Shown: positions 20,141-29,449 of the stretch, in pieces
How positions within the stretch are numbered: position 1 is the stretch's first letter
Layout of the letters: every line of letters begins with the position of its first letter
From: Desulfobacterales bacterium
Lineage (GTDB): Bacteria; Desulfobacterota; Desulfobulbia; Desulfobulbales; VMSU01
Direction of reading: 5' to 3'
Length of the DNA stretch: 42,361 bases
NCBI GenBank assembly: GCA_011330685.1
Contig: DRPV01000118.1
Location: forward strand, 1 to 42,361
Notes under the pieces: model-generated
Databases searched by the model: none
What the model saw: only the letters and a program-made list of their open reading frames with translations
What the model was told of the DNA's origin: nothing
Program-made: the position numbers and the translations under genes

Positions 20141-20410
20141 GTGACACTACAATTAGAACAAAAAAAAGAGATAATTGCCAAATTTGGCAGCAATGAGAAT
20201 GATACTGGTTCCCCAGAGGTGCAAATTGCCCTTTTAAGCGGCCGGATTACTTATCTCACCGATCATTTCAAGATCCATAAAAAGGATCATCATTCACGTC
20301 GTGGTTTGTTGAAATTAGTTGGTCAGCGCCGCCGGATTCTGAATTATCTGAAGGGCAAAAATGTTGAACGTTATCGGACTGTTATTAAAGAGCTGGGGAT
20401 CAGGAAGTAA
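20141..20410 (+). CDS. rpsO: 30S ribosomal protein S15
   Basis: GTG start preceded by ggaggt; (M)[35 protein letters not shown]...[24 protein letters not shown]. Confidence 0.97.
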   Translation: MTLQLEQKKEIIAKFGSNENDTGSPEVQIALLSGRITYLTDHFKIHKKDHHSRRGLLKLVGQRRRILNYLKGKNVERYRTVIKELGIRK

Positions 20411-20440
20411 ATCTCGGCTTTAAGGTCATTAGACTTTTGC

Positions 20441-20486
20441 GGGCAGGTCGCGGACAGGGAATCGAATCCCCGGTCTGTACCTGCCC
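20441..20486 (+). other. Structured hairpin in the rpsO-pnp intergenic leader
   Basis: GGGCAGGT...ACCTGCCC outer stem enclosing GGGA-ATCGAA-TCCC inner stem; no following T-tract. Confidence 0.6.
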
Positions 20487-20628
20487 TTAACAATTTGGGC
20501 TGCTTGATAAATTACAAAACAGTTGTAACTTTAGTTAGTCTGAATAGTTACAAATAAAAATATGAGAGTCCGGCTGCGGTATTGTCTGTCTATTGGTGGT
20601 GTCGGCTGGCGGATAACAAGGAGAAGTA

Positions 20629-22710
20629 ATGTATAAAAAAGTAGAAATGGAACTAAATGGCCGCCCCCTGACCATTGAATCCGGTAAAATTGCTAAACAG
20701 GCTAACGGCTCTGTCGTGGTTACCTATGGCGGTACCGTGGTTCTGGTTACTGCTACTGCGGCGCGGGAACCTCGGGAGTCGGCGGATTTTTTCCCGCTCA
20801 CCGTTGAATATCAGGAGAAGTATTACGCTGTCGGACGCATCCCCGGCAATTTCTTCCGGCGCGAGATCGGCCGCCCCAGCGAGAAGGAGACCCTGACCTG
20901 TCGTTTTATAGACCGGCCTCTGCGTCCCCTGTTTGCCAAAGGCTACATGAATGAGACTCAGGTTATCGCTACTGTAATGTCCATGGACAAAGAAAATGAA
21001 TCTGATGTCCTGGCCATTGTCGGGGCCTCTGCCGCCCTCCAGGTCTCTAATATTCCCTTCTTAGGCCCCATTGCCGGGGTCAGGGTAGGACGGGTGGATG
21101 GCGAGCTGATTTTAAATCCCACGGCCTCTCAGTTGGAAAAGTCCAGCTTGAACATCATTGTCGCCGGCAGTAAAAAAGCGGTGGTAATGGTGGAGGGTGA
21201 AACGGATTACCTCTCTGAACAAGAGGTGCTTGATGCCATCTATTTTGGTCATGAGGGCTTGCAGCCTCTACTGACCATGCAGGATGAACTCCAGGCCGCT
21301 CTGGGTAAGGAAAAGATGAAGGTTAACGCCCCGGTGGTTAATACGGCCCTCCAGGAGCGTATTGATGCTATGGCCCATGAGGAAATGCGGCAGGTTACGA
21401 CCTGTGCCGATAAAATGGAACGTAACGATCTTTATTACGCCCTCCAGACGCGTGTTCTTGATGAATTGGCCGCTGATGAGGATGTCTGTTCTCGTGAGGC
21501 TAAGGATATATTGCATGATCTCATGAAGAGCATGATGCGTGATACAATTGTTAAGGATAAGACCAGAATTGACGGCCGGCGTTTTGATGAGGTAAGGCCC
21601 ATAAGCTGTGAGGTCGGTATTCTGCCCAGAGCCCACGGTTCGGCCCTTTTCACCCGTGGTGAAACTCAGTCCATTGTTACTACTACCCTGGGCAGCGGTG
21701 ATGATGAGCAGCGGGTTGAATCGCTTTACGGCATGAATTTCGAGCCCTTTTTCCTGCATTATAATTTTCCGCCATTTTGTGTTGGTGAGGCTCGCTTTAT
21801 GCGCGGCCCCAGCCGCCGGGATATCGGCCATGGAAACCTGGCCCGGAGATCCATTAAGGGTGTTTTGCCTGCCCACGAAGAATTCCCCTACACCATTCGG
21901 GTGGTCTCCGAAATTATGGAGTCCAACGGTTCATCTTCCATGGCCACGGTCTGCGGCGGAACGCTTTCCCTGATGGATGCCGGTGTCCCCCTGAAAAATC
22001 CGGTTTCCGGTATTGCCATGGGACTTATCAAGGAGGGGGATGATATTGTCATCCTGTCCGATATTCTTGGTGACGAAGATCATCTCGGCGATATGGATTT
22101 TAAGGTAACCGGCAGCAGTGATGGTATTGCCGCTCTGCAGATGGATATTAAAATTGACGGGGTATCAAAGGAGATCATGGCCCAGGCCCTGGAGCAGGCC
22201 AAGGCCGGGCGTATCCATATTCTCGCGAAGATGGCCGAAGCCCTCGAGCAGCCGCGGGCCGATATATCGCAGTATGCCCCCAAGGCTGTGGCTATTCAGA
22301 TTAATCCCGATAAGATAAGAGATCTCATCGGCCCCGGCGGCAAGATGATCAAGGCCCTGACTGCTGAGTTTGAGGTGAAGATTGATGTCGATGACAGCGG
22401 TATGGTGATGGTTTTTGCCCCTGATGCCAAGGTGGCTGTTCAGGTTGAAGAAAAAATCAAGGCCATAACCGCCGAACCGGAGATCGGTCAGATATATGAC
22501 GGACTGGTGGTGAAGATCGTTGACTTTGGGGCCTTCGTCCAGATTATCCCCGGTGTTGACGGTCTGGTACATATCTCTGAGCTGGAGAATCGGCGGGTCG
22601 AGAAGGTGACTGATGTCTTAAAAGAGGGCGAATCAGTCCGGGTCAAGGTGCTGGATATTGATTCACGCGGTAAAATTCGTTTGAGCCGTAAAGCCCTGTT
22701 GGATAATTAA
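20629..22710 (+). CDS. pnp: Polyribonucleotide nucleotidyltransferase
   Basis: RNase PH repeats, IGPGGKMIKALTAEFEVKIDVDD (KH), C-terminal S1 domain. Confidence 0.98.
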   Translation: MYKKVEMELNGRPLTIESGKIAKQANGSVVVTYGGTVVLVTATAAREPRESADFFPLTVEYQEKYYAVGRIPGNFFRREIGRPSEKETLTCRFIDRPLRPLFAKGYMNETQVIATVMSMDKENESDVLAIVGASAALQVSNIPFLGPIAGVRVGRVDGELILNPTASQLEKSSLNIIVAGSKKAVVMVEGETDYLSEQEVLDAIYFGHEGLQPLLTMQDELQAALGKEKMKVNAPVVNTALQERIDAMAHEEMRQVTTCADKMERNDLYYALQTRVLDELAADEDVCSREAKDILHDLMKSMMRDTIVKDKTRIDGRRFDEVRPISCEVGILPRAHGSALFTRGETQSIVTTTLGSGDDEQRVESLYGMNFEPFFLHYNFPPFCVGEARFMRGPSRRDIGHGNLARRSIKGVLPAHEEFPYTIRVVSEIMESNGSSSMATVCGGTLSLMDAGVPLKNPVSGIAMGLIKEGDDIVILSDILGDEDHLGDMDFKVTGSSDGIAALQMDIKIDGVSKEIMAQALEQAKAGRIHILAKMAEALEQPRADISQYAPKAVAIQINPDKIRDLIGPGGKMIKALTAEFEVKIDVDDSGMVMVFAPDAKVAVQVEEKIKAITAEPEIGQIYDGLVVKIVDFGAFVQIIPGVDGLVHISELENRRVEKVTDVLKEGESVRVKVLDIDSRGKIRLSRKALLDN

Positions 22711-22735
22711 TTTACCCTTTACCGAGGAGGTTTCT

Positions 22736-23188
22736 ATGTCTGAGCTGATAGGTGTTAATTTACGCTGGTTGAAGCATGGGTATGATCTGGAGCCTCCACG
22801 TTATCATTCTGAATTGGCCGCTGGTATGGATGTGCGGGCGGCCAATTCAGAGCCCTTAACTATTCAGCCCGGTAGTATAAGCTTACTGCCCACCGGTTTT
22901 GCTGTGGCTCTGCCCCCTGGTTATGAGCTTCAGGTTAGACCGCGTAGCGGTCTGGCGCTGAAATACGGGATTACCCTTATCAATTCACCGGGTACCATTG
23001 ATGCCGATTACCGGGGAGAGGTGAAAATCCCCCTGATTAATCTTGGTAAAGAAGATTTTATTGTCAAACGTGGTGAGCGAATTGCTCAACTTATTCTGGC
23101 TCCGGTCTGCCGGGCGGTTATTCATCTGGTTGACCAGCTGCCGGACAGTGTGCGCCAGGATGGCGGCTTCGGGCATACCGGCTTGTAA
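22736..23188 (+). CDS. dut: dUTP diphosphatase
   Basis: AAGMDVRAA, PRSGLALKYGITLINSPGTIDADYRGEVKIPLINLG, RIAQLIL, DGGFGHTGL. Confidence 0.96.
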   Translation: MSELIGVNLRWLKHGYDLEPPRYHSELAAGMDVRAANSEPLTIQPGSISLLPTGFAVALPPGYELQVRPRSGLALKYGITLINSPGTIDADYRGEVKIPLINLGKEDFIVKRGERIAQLILAPVCRAVIHLVDQLPDSVRQDGGFGHTGL

Positions 23189-23194
23189 TTACGT

Positions 23195-23983
23195 ATGCGT
23201 TTCTGTGTACTGGGCAGTGGCAGCAAGGGAAATTGCACCCTGGTAGAATCATGCGGCTGTGCCCTGCTGATTGATGCCGGCTTCTCCGGCATTGAGCTTG
23301 AGCGCCGTTTGAACAGCGTGGGTCTGAAGCCCGAGATAATAAAGGCTGTCCTTGTTACTCATGAGCATCGGGATCATGTCAGCGGGGTCGGGGTGCTGTC
23401 CCGTAAGTATAAGCTGCCGGTATTTATCAATGCCGCGACCCTAACCGCGGCTGGTAATATTATGGGGAATTTACATGCTGTGGTTGAATTTGAGACCGGC
23501 ACCTCGTTTTCCTGCGCTGGTTTTGATGTTCACCCCTTTGCCATTTCCCATGATACTGCCGATCCGGTGGGATTTACGATTAATGACAGCCATAATCTAT
23601 TAGGGTATTGTACCGATACCGGGATTATATCCCGCTTGATAGCCCGTCATCTCTCGGCCTGTCAGGGACTGGTACTTGAATGTAATCACGATCTGGATAT
23701 GTTGCGTAACGGTAATTATCCACTGAGTCTGCAGCAGCGTATTCGTTCTCAGAGCGGTCATCTTGCCAATCATGACAGCCTCAGTTTTGTTAAAGAGCTG
23801 AGGACGGGTTGTCTGCGTCATGTAGTTATGGCTCATCTCAGCGAATCTAATAACAGCCCTGAATTAGTTCAGCAGGAGATTGATGCCCTGCTGAAAAGTC
23901 TGCCTCGCTCAGATTCTCATCCCCCTTTAAATATCAGCATAGCCGGTCAGCATAAAGCCGGGCCTCTGATTTCTCTTCCTTGA
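23195..23983 (+). CDS. MBL-fold metallohydrolase (YycJ/WalJ-like)
   Basis: MRFCVLGSGSKGNCTLVE, LLIDAGFSGIELERRL, VTHEHRDHVSGVG, LECNHD. Confidence 0.9.
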   Translation: MRFCVLGSGSKGNCTLVESCGCALLIDAGFSGIELERRLNSVGLKPEIIKAVLVTHEHRDHVSGVGVLSRKYKLPVFINAATLTAAGNIMGNLHAVVEFETGTSFSCAGFDVHPFAISHDTADPVGFTINDSHNLLGYCTDTGIISRLIARHLSACQGLVLECNHDLDMLRNGNYPLSLQQRIRSQSGHLANHDSLSFVKELRTGCLRHVVMAHLSESNNSPELVQQEIDALLKSLPRSDSHPPLNISIAGQHKAGPLISLP

Positions 23984-24072
23984 TTACTTCTTCTAACGCC
24001 CATTTGAAAAAATATCAGTACCTGTTATTTTTAAAGATAAAAATGCCGGTAGATGCTATTATATCGTAAAAG

Positions 24073-24242
24073 GTATCTATTTAGCTAAGGCACCGAATTG
24101 CCCTAAACTGTGAGCTGTAACCGTTCAGATGTGCCCCAGGTTCGTTCGTTTTGACCTCCGAGTCTGTACTCCCTGTACGTGAGGAGGGCAGGTAAGCGTA
24201 GACTCCGAAACGGACGAAGATGGGGTGCAGCTGAATGGTTAC
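24073..24242 (+). repeat. Dispersed modular palindromic repeat, copy B1 (long form)
   Basis: gtaaccgttcagatgtgccccaggttcgttcgttttg...cgaaacggacgaagatggggtgcagctgaatggttac; same layout as copy A. Confidence 0.85.
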
Positions 24243-24254
24243 CGTAAAAGATTG

Positions 24255-24351
24255 GTAATTATTCCGCAAAGGCAACAAATTACCTGAAACTCGAAACCGT
24301 AATTGTTCAGGAAAGCGAAGACTCCGAGATGGAGTGCTGCTGAATGGTTAC
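24255..24351 (+). repeat. Dispersed modular palindromic repeat, copy B2 (short form)
   Basis: gtaattattccgcaaaggcaacaaattacctgaaactcgaaaccgtaattgttcaggaaagcgaagactccgagatggagtgctgctgaatggttac. Confidence 0.8.
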
Positions 24352-24372
24352 AAATAATTATAACTATGGAAT

Positions 24373-25851
24373 ATGTTAGGCGAAATTGATCGGCATATAT
24401 TAAACGATATTTTTGATGAATTAGATGATGCCATCTATATTGTTAACCCGGATGACAGCCGCATTCTGCATGTTAATCAGAAGGCCTGTAACATATTAGG
24501 TTATAGCTATGAGGAGTTGACTTCTCTGAGGGTAATTGATATCCAGACGAGCCTGTCTTCCATGGAAAAGTGGAAAAGGATGTTATTTAACCGTCTCAGC
24601 CCCGGCCAGACCTATGACTACATCGGTTCTCACCGTCGGAAGGATGGTACTTCCTTTCCCGTAGAAATTCATGGCAAATACTTTGTTTATAATGGTCGGC
24701 CCTGCCTGATTGGTATTGCCCGTGATATCAGTGCCTGGCGGCAAATTGAGAGCGAATTGCTTCAGGAACGTAATAAATTAGAGGCGGTACTATGCGCTCT
24801 TGGAGACGGTCTCACCATGCAGGACACTAATTTTCGAATTCTTTACCAGAATTCGGCCTTACAGAAGAAGCAGGGACGTCACATCGGGGAATATTGTTAT
24901 AAGGCCTATCATGGCCGCGACCAGGTCTGCGAAGGATGCCTGTTAGTTAAGGTCTTTCAGCATGGCGGCAGTTATCGCCGTGAGACCAGTGTTACCCTGG
25001 AAGACGGTTCTATCCTGTACATGGAGGTTTCGGCCAGTCCGGTACGTGATAGTGAGGATCGAATTATTGCCGGAATTGAAACGGTTCGCGATATTACCCG
25101 CAGCAAGGAGTTGGAGAGCCAGTTTCTGCAGGCCCAGAAGATGGAGGCGGTGGGGCGTCTTACCGGCGGTATAGCCCATGATTTTAATAATATTCTTACC
25201 ATTATTATGGGTTATAGCGAAATGACCATGACCATGGCCCAGGCGGGTACTCCTCTTTTTGAAAACCTCAAAGCCATTAATGAGGCCAGTAACAGGGCCT
25301 CTCTTCTTACTCGTCAGCTTTTGTCCTTCAGCCGTCAGCAGAGTTCTTCGACTAAAAATATAAATTTACTTGATTCTTTGCGGGATATGAGCAAAATGCT
25401 GCGGCAGATTCTGGGTAAAGATATTGATTTACAGCTTGAGTATCCGGACGTTGAGCCCATGATTGCCGTTGATGAAACTCATTTTACTCAAATTATGATG
25501 AATCTGGCTGTTAACGCTCGGGATGCCATGGCTGGCGGCGGTATTTTTACTATCAATGTTAAATGTCTGGAAATCGATGAAACTCAGGCGGAGGAAGAGA
25601 ATCTGACCTCGGGTAATTATGTCTGCTTAAAGGTGTCAGATACCGGTTGCGGTATCAGCCAGGATATAATGGATAAAATATTTGAACCCTTTTTTACCAC
25701 CAAGGCCGTTGGCCGTGGAACCGGCTTGGGGCTGTCTACGGTTTACGGATTAGTAAACAATTATAAGGGCCGAATAGTGGTGGATAGTGTACTGGGGCAC
25801 GGTACTACCTTTACTATTTTGTTATCGCAGGTAGATTTACATGGCGCCTGA
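24373..25851 (+). CDS. PAS-PAS sensor histidine kinase
   Basis: [48 protein letters not shown] (HisKA), FEPFFTTKAVGRGTGLGLSTVYGLV (HATPase). Confidence 0.92.
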   Translation: MLGEIDRHILNDIFDELDDAIYIVNPDDSRILHVNQKACNILGYSYEELTSLRVIDIQTSLSSMEKWKRMLFNRLSPGQTYDYIGSHRRKDGTSFPVEIHGKYFVYNGRPCLIGIARDISAWRQIESELLQERNKLEAVLCALGDGLTMQDTNFRILYQNSALQKKQGRHIGEYCYKAYHGRDQVCEGCLLVKVFQHGGSYRRETSVTLEDGSILYMEVSASPVRDSEDRIIAGIETVRDITRSKELESQFLQAQKMEAVGRLTGGIAHDFNNILTIIMGYSEMTMTMAQAGTPLFENLKAINEASNRASLLTRQLLSFSRQQSSSTKNINLLDSLRDMSKMLRQILGKDIDLQLEYPDVEPMIAVDETHFTQIMMNLAVNARDAMAGGGIFTINVKCLEIDETQAEEENLTSGNYVCLKVSDTGCGISQDIMDKIFEPFFTTKAVGRGTGLGLSTVYGLVNNYKGRIVVDSVLGHGTTFTILLSQVDLHGA

Positions 25852-25855
25852 AAGA

Positions 25856-27472
25856 TTAAAAATCCTCAAAGTCATCGTCATCGTCCATGGGGATAACCTG
25901 TTCCGGCGCGGCCGCCTTTTTGGGTTTTACCCGAGGGGCAGGTAATGGTTTGATCTCAGGAGATTTTTGGGGATTGAGAGGGGCTTTAACCGGTGGACGT
26001 TTGAGCTCATGCGACGAGTTGTTATCGTCAATTTCATTACTGCCGGTGAGCATGAGCATAAGCCGGTTGATATACTGCGTTGTAGTTCTGGCCAGGGAGA
26101 GAAGTTCGGCGGCGGCGCTGGCCGTCTCCTCTGCATTGGCCGCTGAACGCTGAGTTACCTGGTCTATCTCGTTAATTGCCGTATTTACCTGGCTCAAGCC
26201 TATGGTCTGCTCGCTGGAGGCGGTGGAAATTTCAGCTACCAGGCCGCCGGCCATGGATATTTTCTCGGCAACCGCTGAAAAATTCTCGTTGGTCTCCTCT
26301 GCCAGTTTATTACCTTCGCTGATTTTAGCTGTCGTCTCCTCAATAAGCTGAGTAGTATTTTTAGCCGCCTCGGCGGAACGCATGGCCAGACTGCGAACCT
26401 CATCTGCGACTACGGCAAATCCTGCCCCCGCCTCACCGGCTCTGGCCGCCTCAACGGCAGCGTTTAAGGCCAGGAGATTAGTCTGAAAGGCTATTTCATC
26501 AATTGTCTTGATTATTTTAGATGTTTCTTCACTGGCCGTGGAGATGGCGGCCATGGATTCGGTCTGGCGGATGATGGATTCATTGGCCTTGTTTACTACC
26601 TGGCTTACCTCCTTCATCAGGCTGTCGCATTGCCCGGCGTTATCAGAGTTCTGGCGGGTCATGGTGGCGATTTCCTCCATGGAGGCGGAGACCTCCTCAA
26701 GGGAAGCCGCCTGGGCAGAGGAATCATCGGCCAGGGATTGGCTGGAACCGCTTAATTCTCCGGAGGCATCAGAAACTCTGACTGTGGTTTCGGTTAATTC
26801 ATGGCCGATGGTGGTTATCGGTTTGATTACCAGACGCTGGAGGCAAAAATAAATGGTCAGGCAGAGCAGGACAATAAATCCCAGAGCCAGGCCGATGAAC
26901 CATATGGTCAATTGGCGGGTAGAGGCAGCCATGGTCTTGATTATATCAGCCTTTTCGGAGGTGATGTTGTTGTTTAAAATTTTATTTGTTTGATTAATTC
27001 TGGCCATGCTCATTCGTATTATCACATGGCCGACAAGTTTCCCTTCAAATTTTATCGGTTGTTTGACCTCCTTCATGCCGGGATGTATGGGCCAGGCCTT
27101 GGTCAGGGGTTTATTGTTCTGGTCGGTGAAAAAGGCATTGGCCACGTCTTTGTCCATGGCTGCGTGCTTCGCTAATTGCTGCAGGGAATCAAAATCATAA
27201 CCAATGATAAAAGTGGAGCCGATTTTGCCAAGCAGCATGGCAAAGGATCTGCCCTTGGCTATTATGTCTTTTTGGGCCAATTTTTCCTGCGTATCACGGT
27301 CGTGCCCCAGAATTTTGACAAACCCCGTGCCAAGATGTTTTTCTGAATTGCGGGCCGAATTAATGATAACCATGGTCATGAGGCTTAATAAAATAATGGC
27401 CAGAGTTGAAGAAATAAGTACAAATTTAAAGGTGATGCCTTTCTGTCTATCCGCCATCTTGTTTTTCCTCAT
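25856..27472 (-). CDS. Methyl-accepting chemotaxis protein with C-terminal DFEDF
   Basis: [51 protein letters not shown] hairpin tip; two TM segments. Confidence 0.95.
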   Translation of the reverse strand: MRKNKMADRQKGITFKFVLISSTLAIILLSLMTMVIINSARNSEKHLGTGFVKILGHDRDTQEKLAQKDIIAKGRSFAMLLGKIGSTFIIGYDFDSLQQLAKHAAMDKDVANAFFTDQNNKPLTKAWPIHPGMKEVKQPIKFEGKLVGHVIIRMSMARINQTNKILNNNITSEKADIIKTMAASTRQLTIWFIGLALGFIVLLCLTIYFCLQRLVIKPITTIGHELTETTVRVSDASGELSGSSQSLADDSSAQAASLEEVSASMEEIATMTRQNSDNAGQCDSLMKEVSQVVNKANESIIRQTESMAAISTASEETSKIIKTIDEIAFQTNLLALNAAVEAARAGEAGAGFAVVADEVRSLAMRSAEAAKNTTQLIEETTAKISEGNKLAEETNENFSAVAEKISMAGGLVAEISTASSEQTIGLSQVNTAINEIDQVTQRSAANAEETASAAAELLSLARTTTQYINRLMLMLTGSNEIDDNNSSHELKRPPVKAPLNPQKSPEIKPLPAPRVKPKKAAAPEQVIPMDDDDDFEDF

Positions 27473-27480
27473 AGGTTAAA

Positions 27481-27569
27481 GTAACCGTTCACCTGCGCCC
27501 CATCTCGGAGTCTGCGCTTACCTGAATGGTTACAGTTTACGAGTTGAGGGTAATTTGTTCAATAGTTAC
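27481..27569 (-). repeat. Dispersed modular palindromic repeat, copy C (short form)
   Basis: gtaaccgttcacctgcgccccatctcggagtctgcgcttacctgaatggttacagtttacgagttgagggtaatttgttcaatagttac; reverse complement aligns with B2. Confidence 0.8.
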
Positions 27570-27601
27570 AACTGGTTTTCAAATTTACCGCTTCTGCCGG
27601 C

Positions 27602-28495
27602 TTAATTGGTTGTGGCCCCCTCATGCTTTATGATCTTCAGGCACTCACTTACCGGGCTGTAGTCAGCGGCCTTAGTCCAGCCCACAATCTTGGCCGCCTT
27701 GGCCGCGGGGCTTCCGGCAGTTATGGCCTTTAAGGCCGCCGCCATCTTGTCGGCCAGAGCCTTGGGTGTAGCTTTAAGGGCGGCCATGGGCCATTCGGGA
27801 TAGAGTCGGGTACTGTGGACAAAGGGGAAATCGTCTTTTATCTGATGAATAATCTTAAAATTAGTCATTTTAATCTTGCCCTCGGCGGTCATACGTTCCA
27901 GGGTATCGGTACGAACTGTACCTGCGTCAACGATACCGTGTTGCACCGCCAGTACTACGTTGTCATGTTTGTTGCCTTGAATAAAAGAGGCAAAATCCTT
28001 CTTGGGGTTGATACCGTTATCGAGGAAGAGACGCCAGGCCATAAGGCCGCCGCCAAAGGAAGAATATTTGACCAGCATGAATTTTTTACCTTTGATATCG
28101 TTCAGTGAATTTATGGGGCTGTCTTTGGTGGTGAAAATTACACCGCCAAAGGATGTTAAGGCCTTACCCTGTCTGGAGTTTATCAAGGTGGCAATGGCCC
28201 TGACCTGATATTTGTTCGCCATATCGACATAGAAGGCGGAGTTAGCGAGTAGAAAATCAATTTTGCCATTCTTGACCATAGGCTCGATGGCTACAAATTT
28301 AAGGGGGATAATAATCACCCGGTCGCCTAATTTTTGGCTGAGGTATGCCCCTGTGGCACCCCATTTCTGCATGGCCTTTGGGACGCCGCGTTTGGCCAGA
28401 ACGCCGATCTTGATTATGGCCTGGGCAGAGAAAGCCATGCTCAGGCTGAAAAATAAGGTGGTTATGATAATTGCCGTTATTCGTCCTTTCTTCAT
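27602..28495 (-). CDS. PhnD-like periplasmic substrate-binding protein
   Basis: Signal peptide then KIGVLAKRGVPKAMQKWGATGAYLSQKLG...IDFLLANSAFY...LNDIKGKKFMLVKYSSFGG...HGIVDAGTVRTDTLE. Start trimmed to ATG at 28495. Confidence 0.85.
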   Translation of the reverse strand: MKKGRITAIIITTLFFSLSMAFSAQAIIKIGVLAKRGVPKAMQKWGATGAYLSQKLGDRVIIIPLKFVAIEPMVKNGKIDFLLANSAFYVDMANKYQVRAIATLINSRQGKALTSFGGVIFTTKDSPINSLNDIKGKKFMLVKYSSFGGGLMAWRLFLDNGINPKKDFASFIQGNKHDNVVLAVQHGIVDAGTVRTDTLERMTAEGKIKMTNFKIIHQIKDDFPFVHSTRLYPEWPMAALKATPKALADKMAAALKAITAGSPAAKAAKIVGWTKAADYSPVSECLKIIKHEGATTN

Positions 28496-28779
28496 TAGTC
28501 CGACCTCTCTTTTAATGGGTATTCTCCCCACTGTTTTAAGAAAATACTTTTTGAGTTTCCTGACACTGTGACCCTCTTTATTGGCAAGCAAGAGTTGAAG
28601 AGCTAAATTCTCTGTCTTGGCTTGTTGACCGATTTCAAGATGAAATGGATAGAGTTAAGGGAGAAATGCGTACCTAAGAACGATTATATAAATTAGAATT
28701 TTAAAAGACAAATTTTTTTAACAAATATTTTTTCTATTCCGGTCATTTGTGCCGCCAATCTTTTTTTGCTATAATTTTT

Positions 28780-28808
28780 GTAAGTGTTCAGCTGCACCCC
28801 AGCTCCGG
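28780..28808 (-). repeat. Truncated repeat arm, copy D
   Basis: gtaagtgttcagctgcaccccagctccgg matches the GTAACCATTCAGCTGCACCCC arm. Confidence 0.55.
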
Positions 28809-28872
28809 ATTGGTATTAATGGTCTTGTGGGAGTACCAACCTGCAGTTTGGCTGTTTGGGCTTGAGGACAAT

Positions 28873-29448
28873 ATGAAAAATATGAAAAATGTTAAAAAAA
28901 TAATGGCCTTGGTGCTGTTTCTCTGCCTGCTGCCCTGGCCGGGGGCAGTTGTGGCCCGTAGTGAGCCGCCTGCTCACAGTCTTAAGGAGCTGGAGGCGGA
29001 CTATCTCTATAATCTACTTCTCTTTATACATTGGCCCGGCCAGCAGAGAGAACGCTTGACTATCTGTGTTCTTGATGCTGAAGGTATGGGTGCCTTTTTG
29101 ATGCCGGAGGCCAATAAGCCGATCAAAGGCAGTTCCCAGAGTATGGGAATAAAATTTCTCACTTCTAATTTCAAATCACGGGACTTAAAATTCTGTTCCC
29201 TTCTTTTTATCAGCAAAAAAGATGGGCCTTATATGAAGCGAATTCTGGATAAAACCAAGGGACTGCCATTGTTGACTGTTTCCGATCTTCCCGGATTCGT
29301 GGAGCGTGGGGGGATGATTGGTCTTGTTATCAGGCATGGCCGTTTGCGCTGGCAGATTAACCAGACTGCGGCTCGGGAGGCCGGACTGAGCTTCGCCGCC
29401 CAGATTTTGCGTAATGCCGACATGATCGTTGGCCGGGAGGGCAAATAA
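28873..29448 (+). CDS. YfiR-family (DUF4154) periplasmic protein
   Basis: Signal peptide; LEADYLYNLLLFIHWP, LTICVLDAEGMG, PLLTVSDLPGFVERGGMIGLVIRHGRLRWQINQTAAREAGLSFAAQILRNADMIV. ORF track start (28747) lies across repeat copy D; start trimmed. Confidence 0.88.
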   Translation: MKNMKNVKKIMALVLFLCLLPWPGAVVARSEPPAHSLKELEADYLYNLLLFIHWPGQQRERLTICVLDAEGMGAFLMPEANKPIKGSSQSMGIKFLTSNFKSRDLKFCSLLFISKKDGPYMKRILDKTKGLPLLTVSDLPGFVERGGMIGLVIRHGRLRWQINQTAAREAGLSFAAQILRNADMIVGREGK

Positions 29449-29449
29449 A

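Noticed and set aside
24081-24278. 65-aa minus-strand ORF
   Set aside because: Lies almost entirely in repeat copy B1; no independent coding support.
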